This document shows, in pieces, positions 28,180-38,974 of a stretch of 64,000 nucleotides of DNA. Positions within the stretch are counted from its first letter, which is position 1, and each line of letters begins with the position of its first letter. The notes under the pieces were generated by a model. That model searched no databases, was not told where the DNA came from, and was given only the letters and a program-made list of their open reading frames with translations. The stretch spans positions 103,850-167,849 of the forward strand of contig NZ_PVNG01000030.1 of assembly GCF_003001935.1 (NCBI RefSeq), in the 5' to 3' direction. This stretch comes from Nonomuraea fuscirosea (GTDB lineage: Bacteria > Actinomycetota > Actinomycetes > Streptosporangiales > Streptosporangiaceae). A program made the translations under genes and the position numbers.

Positions 28180-29192
28180 TCCCGCCCCACATCCCGGTGA
28201 CTCACCTGGACCTCCATCCCGCGGTCGCGCAGGCGGGCGGCGACCTGCTCGGCCATCGCGACGCTGCGATGCTTGCCGCCCGTGCATCCCACCGCAAGCG
28301 TCGCATAGCTCTTGCCCTCGCGCGCGTATCCGGCCGCGACCACCTGGAGGACCTCCTCGTAGGCGTCGAGGAACTCCTTGGCCCCCGGCTGGCCGAGGAC
28401 GTAGTCGCTGACGGCGGAGTCGAGGCCGTTCATCGGCCGCAGCTCGGGCACCCAGTGCGGGTTGGGCAGGAACCGGCAGTCGACCACGAGGTCGGCGTCG
28501 ACGGGCAGCCCGTACTTGAAGCCGAAGGACACGACGTTGAGCCGCAGCCCGGGACGGTCCTCCCCGCCGAAGTAGGCGACGATCTTGTTGCGCAGGTCGT
28601 GGACGTTGTGCGAGGAGGTGTCGATGACCAGGTCGGCGTTGGCGCGCACCTCCCGCAGGATGCCGCGTTCGCGGGTGATCCCGTCGACCAGCCGCCCCTC
28701 GCCCTGGAGGGGATGCGGCCTGCGGACGTTCTCGAACCTGCGCACCAGCTCCTCGTCGCTGGCCTCCAGGAACACCACCCGCACGCGTACGCCGCGCCCT
28801 TCGAGCTCCTCGATGGCCGCGTTGAGGTCGGTGGTGAAGGCCAGGCTGCGCACGTCGACGACGGCGGCCACCTTGTCGGCGGCGAGCTTGACCTTGCCCG
28901 CCTCCTCGGCCATCGCGAACAGCAGCCCCGGCGGCAGGTTGTCGATGACGAACCAGCCCAGATCCTCCAGCGCCTTGGCGGCGGTGCTGCGCCCGGCCCC
29001 GGACATGCCGGTGACGATGACGAACGCCGGCCCGGCGCTCATCGCGTCATCCCGGGCGGAACCGGCTCCGCGCGCTTCGCGGGCGATGCCCGCGCCACCG
29101 CGCCCGTCGCCCACCGCTTCGCCGCGGGCGGAACCCGCCCCGTTTCGCGCCTCGTCGCGGGCGACCCCCGCGCCACCCCGTGCGTCGCTCAT
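28176..29192 (-). CDS. rapZ: RNase adapter/nucleotide-binding protein RapZ
   Basis: Up to 338 residues. The P-loop VTGMSGAGRSTAAKALEDLGWF is followed by DNLPPGLL, and the C-terminal domain has VGCTGGKHRSVAMAEQVA. Before the core lie about 50 residues made of four ARxGAGxARxE-type repeats. ATG 29042 (MSAGPAF) is an equally credible start giving 288 residues. In E. coli RapZ controls GlmS through sRNA decay; the actinobacterial role is not established here. It overlaps yvcK by four bases. Confidence 0.94.
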   Translation of the reverse strand: MSDARGGAGVARDEARNGAGSARGEAVGDGRGGAGIAREARGAGSARDDAMSAGPAFVIVTGMSGAGRSTAAKALEDLGWFVIDNLPPGLLFAMAEEAGKVKLAADKVAAVVDVRSLAFTTDLNAAIEELEGRGVRVRVVFLEASDEELVRRFENVRRPHPLQGEGRLVDGITRERGILREVRANADLVIDTSSHNVHDLRNKIVAYFGGEDRPGLRLNVVSFGFKYGLPVDADLVVDCRFLPNPHWVPELRPMNGLDSAVSDYVLGQPGAKEFLDAYEEVLQVVAAGYAREGKSYATLAVGCTGGKHRSVAMAEQVAARLRDRGMEVQVSHRDVGRE

Positions 29193-29295
29193 CGGGTCAC
29201 CCCGTCAGGGGCGATCGATGGTTTCGACGGAACCCGGCCATGACGGACCGGACCGTACGCCTCCCCGGCGTGGACACCCTGGCATCCTGGCGAGA

Positions 29296-31224
29296 TCAAG
29301 GTGACTCTCCCTTCAGCGTCGACACGATGACCTCGGCGATGGACGGGCCGATGCCGGGAACCGCGCAGATTTCGTCGGCAGTGGCCTCGCGTAGCTTTTT
29401 CACGGAGCCGAAGTGTTTGAGCAGCGCCTGCCTGCGCGCCGGCCCCAGGCCGGGCACACCGTCGAGCGCGCTCTCCTTCACCGTCTTTGACCTCTTGGAA
29501 CGATGGTAGGTGATGGCGAACCTGTGTGCCTCGTCACGCACCCGTTGCAGCAGGTAGAGACCCTCGCTTGAACGAGGCATGATCACCGGCTGGTCGTCGC
29601 CGGGCAGCCACACCTCCTCCAGCCGCTTGGCCAGACCGCACACGGCCACGTCGTCGATGCCGAGCTCGTCGAGGGCCCGCTGCGCGGCGGCCGCCTGCGG
29701 GCCGGCGCCGTCGACGACGACGAGGTTGGGCGGGTAGGCGAACTTGCGCGGCTTGCCCGTCTCCGGGTCGATCGGCCCGGCGCCGGCGTCGTCGTCGGGG
29801 GCCAGCTCGCCGGTCGCGGAGCGTTCCTCCAGGTAGCGGCGGAACCGGCGCATGATCACCTCGTGGATCGAGGCGACGTCGCCCTCCTTGGTCTTGACGG
29901 CGAAACGCCGGTATTCGCTCTTGCGGGCCAGGCCGTCCTCGAAGACCACCATCGACGCCACGACGTTCTCGCCCTGCAGGTGGGAGACGTCGTAGCACTC
30001 GACGCGCAGCGGCGCCTGGTCGAGGTCGAGCGCGTCGGCGATCTCCTGCAGCGCCTTGCTGCGGGTGGTCAGGTCGCTGGCGCGGCGGATCTTGTGCTGC
30101 GCGAGGGACTCCTTGGCGTTGCGCTCGACGGTCTCCATCAGCGACTTCTTGTCGCCGCGCTGCGGCACGCGCACCTCGACGCGGGAGCGCCGCTGCTCGG
30201 TCAGCAGCTCGGCGACGGCCTCGGCGTCGGGCGGCAGGTGCGGGACGAGCACCTCTCGGGGCAGCGAGTCGGGGCTGGCCTCGCCGTACATCTGCAGCAG
30301 GAACTGCTCGACCAGCTCGCCCGGCGTGGTCTCCTCGACCTTGTCGACGACCCAGCCGCGCTGGCCGCGGATGCGTCCGCCGCGTACGTAGAAGACCTGT
30401 ACGGCGGCCTCCAGCGGATCTTCGGCCAGCGCGATGACGTCGGCGTCGGTGCCCTCCCCGAGCACGACCGCCTGCTTCTCCAGCGCCCGCTGCAACGCCT
30501 GGATGTCGTCGCGCAGCCGGGCCGCCCGCTCGTATTCCTGCTCGGCGGCGGCCTCGCGCATCTCCTTCTCCAGCCGCCTGATGAAGCGGGTGGTGTTGCC
30601 GGCCATGAAGTCGCAGAAGTCTTCGGCCAGGTCGCGGTGCTCGTCGGGGGTGACCCGGCCGACGCAGGGCGCCGAGCACTTGTCGATGTAGCCGAGCAGG
30701 CACGGCCGGCCGATCTGCCCGGCCCGCTTGAACACCCCGGCGCTGCACGTGCGCACGGGGAAGACGCGCAGCAGCAGGTCGACGGTCTCGCGGATGGCCC
30801 AGGCGTGGGAGTAGGGGCCGAAGTAGCGGGTGCCCTTGCGCTTGGCGCCGCGCATGACCTGCACGCGCGGGAAGTCGTCGCCCATGGTCACCGCGAGGTA
30901 GGGGTAGGACTTGTCGTCGCGGTACTTGACGTTGAAGCGCGGGTCGAACTCCTTGATCCAGGAGTATTCGAGCTGCAGCGCCTCCACCTCGGTGCCGACG
31001 ACCGTCCAGTCGACGTCGGCGGCCGTGGTCAGCATCGACTGCGTGCGCGGATGCAGCGCGGAGAAGTCGGCGAAGTAGGAGTTGAGCCGCTGGCGCAGGC
31101 TCTTGGCCTTGCCGACGTAGATCACCCGGCCGTGCGTGTCCCTGAACCGGTAGACCCCTGGGGACTCGGGGATCGACCCCGGCTTGGGCCGGAAACTCAA
31201 GGTGCTGCCCGTTGATCTGACCAC
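29296..31224 (-). CDS. uvrC: Excinuclease ABC subunit C
   Basis: 642 residues, full length. The GIY-YIG nuclease domain is at 16-95 (GVYRFRD, VIYVGKAKSLRQRL), with a Cys cluster (CSAGVFKRAG, CLLGYIDKCSAPC). Further along are a UVR motif, the RNase H-like endonuclease domain (YDVSHLQG, VVDGAGPQ) and tandem helix-hairpin-helix motifs at the end. It makes the dual incision in nucleotide excision repair with UvrA/UvrB. Confidence 0.98.
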   Translation of the reverse strand: MVRSTGSTLSFRPKPGSIPESPGVYRFRDTHGRVIYVGKAKSLRQRLNSYFADFSALHPRTQSMLTTAADVDWTVVGTEVEALQLEYSWIKEFDPRFNVKYRDDKSYPYLAVTMGDDFPRVQVMRGAKRKGTRYFGPYSHAWAIRETVDLLLRVFPVRTCSAGVFKRAGQIGRPCLLGYIDKCSAPCVGRVTPDEHRDLAEDFCDFMAGNTTRFIRRLEKEMREAAAEQEYERAARLRDDIQALQRALEKQAVVLGEGTDADVIALAEDPLEAAVQVFYVRGGRIRGQRGWVVDKVEETTPGELVEQFLLQMYGEASPDSLPREVLVPHLPPDAEAVAELLTEQRRSRVEVRVPQRGDKKSLMETVERNAKESLAQHKIRRASDLTTRSKALQEIADALDLDQAPLRVECYDVSHLQGENVVASMVVFEDGLARKSEYRRFAVKTKEGDVASIHEVIMRRFRRYLEERSATGELAPDDDAGAGPIDPETGKPRKFAYPPNLVVVDGAGPQAAAAQRALDELGIDDVAVCGLAKRLEEVWLPGDDQPVIMPRSSEGLYLLQRVRDEAHRFAITYHRSKRSKTVKESALDGVPGLGPARRQALLKHFGSVKKLREATADEICAVPGIGPSIAEVIVSTLKGESP

Positions 31225-31257
31225 GCTGCCAGCCTAGTAGCCCCCACCGACAAGGTT

Positions 31258-31290
31258 GCCCGCCGTACTCTTCGTGATGGTACGGCGGGC
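31258..31290 (-). terminator. Terminator of the Rieske gene cluster
   Basis: GCCCGCCGTAC (31258-31268) and GTACGGCGGGC (31280-31290) form a perfect 11-bp stem with an 11-base loop. It lies 18 bases past the stop of the last Rieske gene and before uvrC. Confidence 0.7.
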
Positions 31291-31308
31291 ACGCCACGAA
31301 TCGTCCGG

Positions 31309-31788
31309 CTATGCCAGCATGATCTGGTCGCCGTCGACCTTGATCTCCTGGGCCGCCAGCGGCTTGTCGGCCGGGCCGCCGGTGACGGAGCCGTCGGCGA
31401 TGGCGAACTTGCTCCCGTGGCACGGGCACACGATCGCGCCCTCCTCGACGGAGCCGACCGGGCAGCCCTTGTGCGTGCAGAGCGCGCTGAACGCTTTGAA
31501 CTCGCCCTCGGTCGGCTGCGTCACCACGATCTTCTGATCCTTGAAGACCGTGCCTCCGCCCACGGGGATGTCGGCCGTCTTGGCCAGCGCGCCACCGCCA
31601 TCGGCCGCCGGCGCGCTGGACTCCGGTGCTCCGGACTGGGGCGCGCTGGACTCGGGTGTGCCCGCGTCGGGGGTGGTGTTCGCCGTCGTATCGGTGCCGC
31701 CGCCGCTGCACGCGCTGATCGCAAGCGCCAGGCCACCCGCGCCGACGCTTGCGAACACCGCCCTGCGGCTCTGAAGGTCATCTGCCAT
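31309..31788 (-). CDS. Rieske [2Fe-2S] lipoprotein, paralogue A
   Basis: 159 residues. A Tat-type signal (SRRAVFASVGAGG) runs into a lipobox ending at Cys27 (AISAC). A Ser/Pro/Ala linker follows (about 30-66, with repeated SSAP words), then a Rieske domain with CTHKGC at 104-109 and CPCHGS at 121-126. Both ligand pairs and the extra disulfide cysteines of bc1-type Rieske folds are present. It is probably anchored outside the membrane as an electron carrier; the partner is unknown. ATG 31788 was chosen; a TTG at 31800 would add four residues. It is last of three tandem paralogues. Confidence 0.92.
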   Translation of the reverse strand: MADDLQSRRAVFASVGAGGLALAISACSGGGTDTTANTTPDAGTPESSAPQSGAPESSAPAADGGGALAKTADIPVGGGTVFKDQKIVVTQPTEGEFKAFSALCTHKGCPVGSVEEGAIVCPCHGSKFAIADGSVTGGPADKPLAAQEIKVDGDQIMLA

Positions 31789-31833
31789 GCGCTCACCCAA
31801 ACGTACACAGGTGAGAAATTCATGAGACGAAAC

Positions 31834-32292
31834 TCAGGCGAGTCTAATCTTGTCGCCGTCGACCTCGATCTGCTTCTCCTCCAGCGGGTCACCCGCCGGA
31901 CCGGCCGACACCGAGCCGTCCTCGATGCTGAACTTGCTGCCGTGGCACGGGCAGTTGATCGTCTTGTTCGAGACCGTGGCCACCAGGCAGCCCTGGTGGG
32001 TGCAGACCGCCGTGAAGCACTTGAACTCCCCCGCGGTCGGCTGCGTCACGACGATCTTCTGCTTCTCGAAGACCTTCCCGCCTCCCTCCGGGATGTCGCT
32101 GACGTCCGCCAGCGCCTTCGGCTTGGAGTCCGCCTTCTTCTTCTTCGGTGCGTCGGACGACGGCTCTTCGGCGGCCGGCTCCTCGTTCACTTCTGTCGTC
32201 GGCGAGCCGTAGCTGGCACAGGCCGTCAGAACCGCCGCGAGCCCTGCGCTCCCGGCGCCGAACACCACTGTCCGGCGCGTCGTTTCCGTCAT
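31834..32292 (-). CDS. Rieske [2Fe-2S] lipoprotein, paralogue B
   Basis: 152 residues. The Tat motif TRRTVVFGAG leads to a lipobox at Cys25 (LTAC). The linker is acidic, then a lysine run (KKKKADSKPK), unlike its neighbours. The Rieske boxes are CTHQGC and CPCHGS. Start ATG 32292 is preceded by GGGAGGACA at good spacing. The core segment QKIVVTQPTxGEFK is shared with paralogue A, indicating duplication. Confidence 0.92.
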   Translation of the reverse strand: MTETTRRTVVFGAGSAGLAAVLTACASYGSPTTEVNEEPAAEEPSSDAPKKKKADSKPKALADVSDIPEGGGKVFEKQKIVVTQPTAGEFKCFTAVCTHQGCLVATVSNKTINCPCHGSKFSIEDGSVSAGPAGDPLEEKQIEVDGDKIRLA

Positions 32293-32394
32293 GGTGTGTC
32301 CTCCCAGATTGTCTTTCACTTCAGGTACGGCCAGCGCCCTGGCGCCGGTTCAGCGTGCCTGAGGTCAATCCGGGCGACCACGCACTATTACCGG

Positions 32395-32898
32395 TTAGGC
32401 GACCACGATCCCGTCGCCTTCGACCTTCACCTTGAACGAGGTCAGCGGCGCGCTCGCGGGCCCCTTGGTGGCCTGCCCGGTGTCGGCGGCGAACTCGCTG
32501 CCGTGGCAGGCGCATCTGATGACGTTGTCCGCGGGCGTGCCGACCTGGCAGCCCTTGTGCGTGCACACCGAGCTGTAGGCCTTGTAGACGCCCTGCGCCG
32601 GCTGCGTCACCACGATCTTGAGGTCCTCGATCAGCTTGCCGCCGCCGACGGGCACGTCCGCGGTCTTGGCCAGGACCTTTCCCTTCAGGCTCGGCTTGGC
32701 CTGCACCCCTTCCGAGCCGCAGGCGGTCAGTGCCGCCAGCCCGCACGCGGCGACCCCGGTCGCGCCCAGCAGTTCCCGGCGCCCCAACCCGTTCCCGGCA
32801 GTCCCGGTCGCGCCCGGCACCTCCCGACGCCCCGCCCCGTTCCCGGCGGTTCTGGTCGCGCCCGGCACCTCCCGACGCTCCGCCCCGTTTCCGGACAT
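32395..32898 (-). CDS. Rieske [2Fe-2S] lipoprotein, paralogue C, with triplicated Tat N-region
   Basis: 167 residues. The N-terminus is three copies of a 16-residue unit (GNGxxRRExxGATxxA) at about 3-18, 19-34 and 35-50. Only the third is followed by the hydrophobic segment and lipobox (Cys60), forming a normal Tat lipoprotein signal. The Rieske boxes are CTHKGC and CACHGS. The linker is short (KPSLKGKVLAKT). The shared TADVPVGGG and KIVVTQPAQG link it to paralogue A. A truncated start at GTG/ATG within unit 3 is not evident. Confidence 0.9.
   Translation of the reverse strand: MSGNGAERREVPGATRTAGNGAGRREVPGATGTAGNGLGRRELLGATGVAACGLAALTACGSEGVQAKPSLKGKVLAKTADVPVGGGKLIEDLKIVVTQPAQGVYKAYSSVCTHKGCQVGTPADNVIRCACHGSEFAADTGQATKGPASAPLTSFKVKVEGDGIVVA
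32761..32898. repeat. 48-bp tandem repeat encoding the Tat N-region
   Basis: Units at 32761-32808, 32809-32856 and 32857-32898 (partial) differ at only a few positions. They are in frame with the Rieske C gene. Confidence 0.9.
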
Positions 32899-33055
32899 GG
32901 CTCCACCCCCGTTCGTGTGTTCGTCTGTGCCCGCGCTCCTGCGTCCGCCCCCGGAGCTGCGGTCTCGACCCAGAACCCCACCCTATTGACGGGACCCGCC
33001 GGTCCGGTCAGCGGGTGGTAAGCCGGCGGTCAGCGGCCCGCCCCAGGCTGCCTGC

Positions 33056-33784
33056 ATGACGACTACGACTCCACGTCCCGCTGCCCCCTCCGCTCAGGTG
33101 TCCCGGCCCCGGTGGTGGCGCCGGCCGTGGGTGGCGCCGCTGATGGTGGTGGCGGTCGCGTTCATCGCCTTCTCGCTGCCGCCGTACCTGTCGCTGGATC
33201 CGGCGCGGTCGCGCGTTCCCGCTCCCGACTTCTTCCCGCCGCACTTCGTGATGCTCTCGCTGCACGTGGTGTTCGGCTCGATCGCGATGATCACGTGCTG
33301 CCTGCAGATCTGGCCGTGGTTCCGCGCCCGCTATCCGCGGGCGCACCGGCTGATCGGCCGCGTGTACGTGTTCGGCGGCTGCCTGCCGGCCGGCGTGCTG
33401 GGTCTGGTGGTGGGTGTGGCGACGCCGTACGGGCCGGTGACGCGGGCCAGTGACGTCACGCTGGCGCTGCTCTGGCTGGGCGTCACGGTGGCCGGGTGGC
33501 GGATGGCCAGGCAGCGCAGGTTCGTCGACCACCGCCGGTGGATGATCCGCAGCTTCGCGCTCACGATGTCCATCATCACGAACCGGCTCTACAGCGTGCT
33601 GTTCGTGATCCTGCTGGAGCCGCAGCTGGAGACGACCTTCCACGGCGACGTCGAACTGATGGTCGCCACGGTGTCGGGGCTGGCGACCTGGCTGGGCTGG
33701 GTGCTGCCGCTGCTGGTGGCCGAGTGGTGGCTGGAACGCGGCGACGCCGCCAAGCGCCGCGCCCGCGCCCGCCGCACCGCGTAA
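33056..33784 (+). CDS. DUF2306-family membrane protein
   Basis: 242 residues with about six membrane segments. Family-type features are HVVFGSIAMITCCLQIWPWFR, RYPRAHRLIGRVYVFGG and the polar FVDHRRWMIRSFALT segment, with conserved His residues in two helices. The function of the family is unknown; haem or quinone chemistry has been suggested only by analogy. It is divergent from the Rieske genes, which makes a shared redox role conceivable but unproven. Confidence 0.85.
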   Translation: MTTTTPRPAAPSAQVSRPRWWRRPWVAPLMVVAVAFIAFSLPPYLSLDPARSRVPAPDFFPPHFVMLSLHVVFGSIAMITCCLQIWPWFRARYPRAHRLIGRVYVFGGCLPAGVLGLVVGVATPYGPVTRASDVTLALLWLGVTVAGWRMARQRRFVDHRRWMIRSFALTMSIITNRLYSVLFVILLEPQLETTFHGDVELMVATVSGLATWLGWVLPLLVAEWWLERGDAAKRRARARRTA

Positions 33785-33897
33785 CACCGAAAACCGAACA
33801 CCGCACCCAAAGCCGCCACGTAACATCCGAAACCCGGTACCGAACACCGCGCCCTCGATCGCCGCGCCGCCCGAGCACCGTGCGCGAAGCCGCTTAG

Positions 33898-33945
33898 CCC
33901 CGATGGTCCCGCTCGCCGGCTGTTCGGCGGGCGGGACCATCGGGG
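33898..33945. terminator. Bidirectional terminator at the uvrA 3' end
   Basis: CCCCGATGGTCCCGC (33898-33912) pairs perfectly with 33931-33945 (15 bp), with an inner CGCCG/CGGCG helix. It directly abuts the uvrA stop codon. Confidence 0.85.
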
Positions 33946-36786
<2,841 letters not shown>

Positions 36787-36987
36787 GGCGATCCCGGAAG
36801 TCGAAAGGCGGATAGGTCCAACGGGCGATGGTAGACGGGGGCTCCGACAATTTCCGGCGGCCCGATCCTCGGCCAGTCGAAAATCCGTCTCTCACAGGTT
36901 ACGGCCATCTCCCGCCTAGGCAGGAGTCCTTCCCGATACAACCGCTTGACCTGGGGTTTTATGCCCTGCCCACCCCAGACACGATAG

Positions 36988-37827
36988 ATGATGAAATATC
37001 TAGACATGACCGTCCTCGCGGCGCTGCGGGCCGAGCTGGCCTCGGCGACCAACCAGTTGCTGGCCACGGCCGCCTCCCTCTCCGACGCCGACGTCCGCGC
37101 CCCCTCCCTTCTGCCCGGCTGGACCAGGGGACACGTCCTGGCCCACCTCGCCGCCAACGCCGACTCCTACATCAGCCTGCTGACCTGGGCGAGGACCGGG
37201 GTCCGCACCCCTCAATACAGCTCGTACGAGTCCCGGGCGGCCGCCATCGAGGCCCACGCCGCCCGGCCGGCCGCCCTGCACCTGACTCAACTGGAGGACG
37301 GCGCCGCCCGCTTCGCCGCCGCCGTCCGCGACCTGCCGGACCGCGCCTGGTCCGCGCGGGTCGAGGGCATGCGCCCGCCGCCCCATCCCGCCTGGTACGT
37401 CCTGGTACGCCGCCTGCGCGAGGTCGGCTTCCACCACGTGGACCTCGCCGCCGGCTACGGCCCGGACGACTGGCCGGACCCGTTCGTCCGCCGCGAACTG
37501 CACGACTGCCGCGCCAGCTGGCCCCACGACCACGGCACGGTGAGCGAGATCGTCCTCCTCTCCCCGTCCTCTCACCGGTGTCCCGGTAAGCCCGAGGTCG
37601 TCGCCCGGTGGCGTGGCCTCGGGGACGGGCCGGCGGTCGCGGGCACGCCACGCGACATGCTGGCCTGGCTCACCGGCCGCTCCAGCGGTGAGGGCGTTAG
37701 TCTGTTGCCCGTGGGGCAGTCGTTCTTGCCAGGCCCCGGAGGCGCGGGTCTTCCACCACCGCCGCCGTGGCTGACGATGCCCGCCCCCGCTGATCTGCCC
37801 GCGACGCCCCCGAAGGACTATCCATGA
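36988..37827 (+). CDS. Maleylpyruvate isomerase-family mycothiol-dependent (DinB-like) protein
   Basis: 279 residues. The MDMPI/DinB fold is shown by LLPGWTRGHVLAHLAANAD (metal His) and REVGFHHVDLAAGY (metal Glu/His), giving the expected metal triad. The C-terminal domain contains MLAWLTGR. A Pro-rich tail follows (PPPPPWL). These enzymes use mycothiol as thiol cofactor; substrate unknown. ATG 37006 (MTVLAALR) is an alternative start. It overlaps the next gene by four bases. Confidence 0.9.
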   Translation: MMKYLDMTVLAALRAELASATNQLLATAASLSDADVRAPSLLPGWTRGHVLAHLAANADSYISLLTWARTGVRTPQYSSYESRAAAIEAHAARPAALHLTQLEDGAARFAAAVRDLPDRAWSARVEGMRPPPHPAWYVLVRRLREVGFHHVDLAAGYGPDDWPDPFVRRELHDCRASWPHDHGTVSEIVLLSPSSHRCPGKPEVVARWRGLGDGPAVAGTPRDMLAWLTGRSSGEGVSLLPVGQSFLPGPGGAGLPPPPPWLTMPAPADLPATPPKDYP

Positions 37828-38480
37828 CGTACACAGGCGACGTTCAGGTCGGCGGTCCCGCCGACGTGCGCGAGCTGCCCGCACTGACGGTCTCCAAGCT
37901 CGCCGTCGGCCCGTACGACAACAACGCCTACCTGCTGCGCTGCACCGAGACCGGCGAGGGCCTGCTCATCGACGCCGCCGCCGACGCGGACCGCCTGCTC
38001 GCGCTGATGGGCGAGCAGCCGGTGGGCACGATCGTCACCACCCATCAGCACGGCGACCACTGGCAGGCGCTGGAGCAGGTGGCCAAGGTGACCGGCGCCC
38101 GGCTGGTGGCCCATCCGCTCGACGCGCCCGCGCTCCCGCTGCCCGTACACCGCACGGTCGAGCACGGCGACACGATCACGGTCGGCGAGGTCACCCTTGA
38201 GGTCATCCACCTGCGCGGTCACACGCCCGGCTCGATCGCCGTGCTCTACGACGGCGGCGAGGCCGGTCACCACCTGTTCACCGGCGACTCCCTGTTCCCC
38301 GGCGGCGTCGGCAACACCAACAAGGACCCCGAGCGGTTCGACCAGCTCTTCAACGACGTGGTGGAGCGCATCTTCGACCGCCTGCCCGACGAGACCTGGG
38401 TCTATCCGGGCCACGGCAAGGACACCACCCTGGGCGCCGAGCGTCCTTCCCTCCCCGAGTGGCGCGCCAGAGGCTGGTAG
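37824..38480 (+). CDS. Metallo-beta-lactamase-fold hydrolase (glyoxalase II-like)
   Basis: 218 residues. The metal motif HQHGDH is at 74-79, followed by GHTPGSIAVLY, FTGDSLFPGGVGNT and a final His in YPGHGKDT. These give a binuclear zinc site of the glyoxalase II/persulfide-dioxygenase group. The ATGA overlap with a mycothiol-type gene suggests a thiol-linked detoxification pair, for example hydrolysis of a mycothiol adduct. That role is inference. Confidence 0.9.
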   Translation: MTYTGDVQVGGPADVRELPALTVSKLAVGPYDNNAYLLRCTETGEGLLIDAAADADRLLALMGEQPVGTIVTTHQHGDHWQALEQVAKVTGARLVAHPLDAPALPLPVHRTVEHGDTITVGEVTLEVIHLRGHTPGSIAVLYDGGEAGHHLFTGDSLFPGGVGNTNKDPERFDQLFNDVVERIFDRLPDETWVYPGHGKDTTLGAERPSLPEWRARGW

Positions 38481-38503
38481 ACCACGACCGCGCGGCCGGC
38501 GCC

Positions 38504-38550
38504 GTGACGTAGCCCTCGGGCGCGCGGCCCACGCCCGAGGGCTACGTCAC
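38504..38550. terminator. 19-bp inverted repeat, terminator
   Basis: GTGACGTAGCCCTCGGGCG (38504-38522) pairs perfectly with 38532-38550 around a 9-base loop, in the convergent spacer after the hydrolase gene. Confidence 0.85.
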
Positions 38551-38567
38551 GGACGCGGCCGACATTC

Positions 38568-38659
38568 GGGGCTCCATCACGGGCGGGCAGCCGCACGTGA
38601 ACAGGTCACGCCCGGGGCTACATCACGGGCGGGCGGCCACACGCGAACAGGTCACGGAC
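38568..38659. repeat. 46-bp tandem repeat, two copies
   Basis: Units 38568-38613 and 38614-38659 share GGGGCTxCATCACGGGCGGG and GAACAGGTCACG. The second copy contains the stop codon of the following minus-strand gene. A partial third copy may precede (GGGCTACGTCACGGACG). Confidence 0.8.
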
Positions 38660-38927
38660 GCGCGGCCAGCACGCGCTCGATCCGCGCCGCCGCGAGAGCG
38701 GGCTCGTCGGCCAGGCCGACGAGCTCGCCCCACGACCAGCGGTAGAACCATCCGCCGGAGAGCGGCACACAGTCCACGGTCTCGGCCAGCATGAACGTGT
38801 CGGGATGGCTGATGCGCAGCGCGGGCGGATGACTCCGCAGCAGGGCGGTCAGCCCGCGCTCTTCCAGCTCCGTGGCCAGCTTGCCGAGATAGTACGTGCG
38901 CGTGTGCTCGCGCGGCGTAGCCGACAT
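38652..38927 (-). CDS. Small conserved hypothetical protein
   Basis: 91 residues, no recognised domain. The composition and codon use look genuinely coding (LGKLATELEERGLTALLRSHPPALRISHP, then WFYRWSWGELVGLAD). It is soluble, with no signal peptide, and has a Trp/Tyr-rich core. The stop codon is supplied by a tandem repeat unit. Confidence 0.7.
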   Translation of the reverse strand: MSATPREHTRTYYLGKLATELEERGLTALLRSHPPALRISHPDTFMLAETVDCVPLSGGWFYRWSWGELVGLADEPALAAARIERVLAARP

Positions 38928-38974
38928 GGCTCCATCAAAGCCGAAGTAAGACGAAAAATCCCGTCAGTGCCGCA

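Noticed and set aside
27658..28200. A plus-strand frame opposite the YvcK extension
   Set aside because: The minus strand is fixed by the GTGA overlap with rapZ and continuity with the YvcK core.
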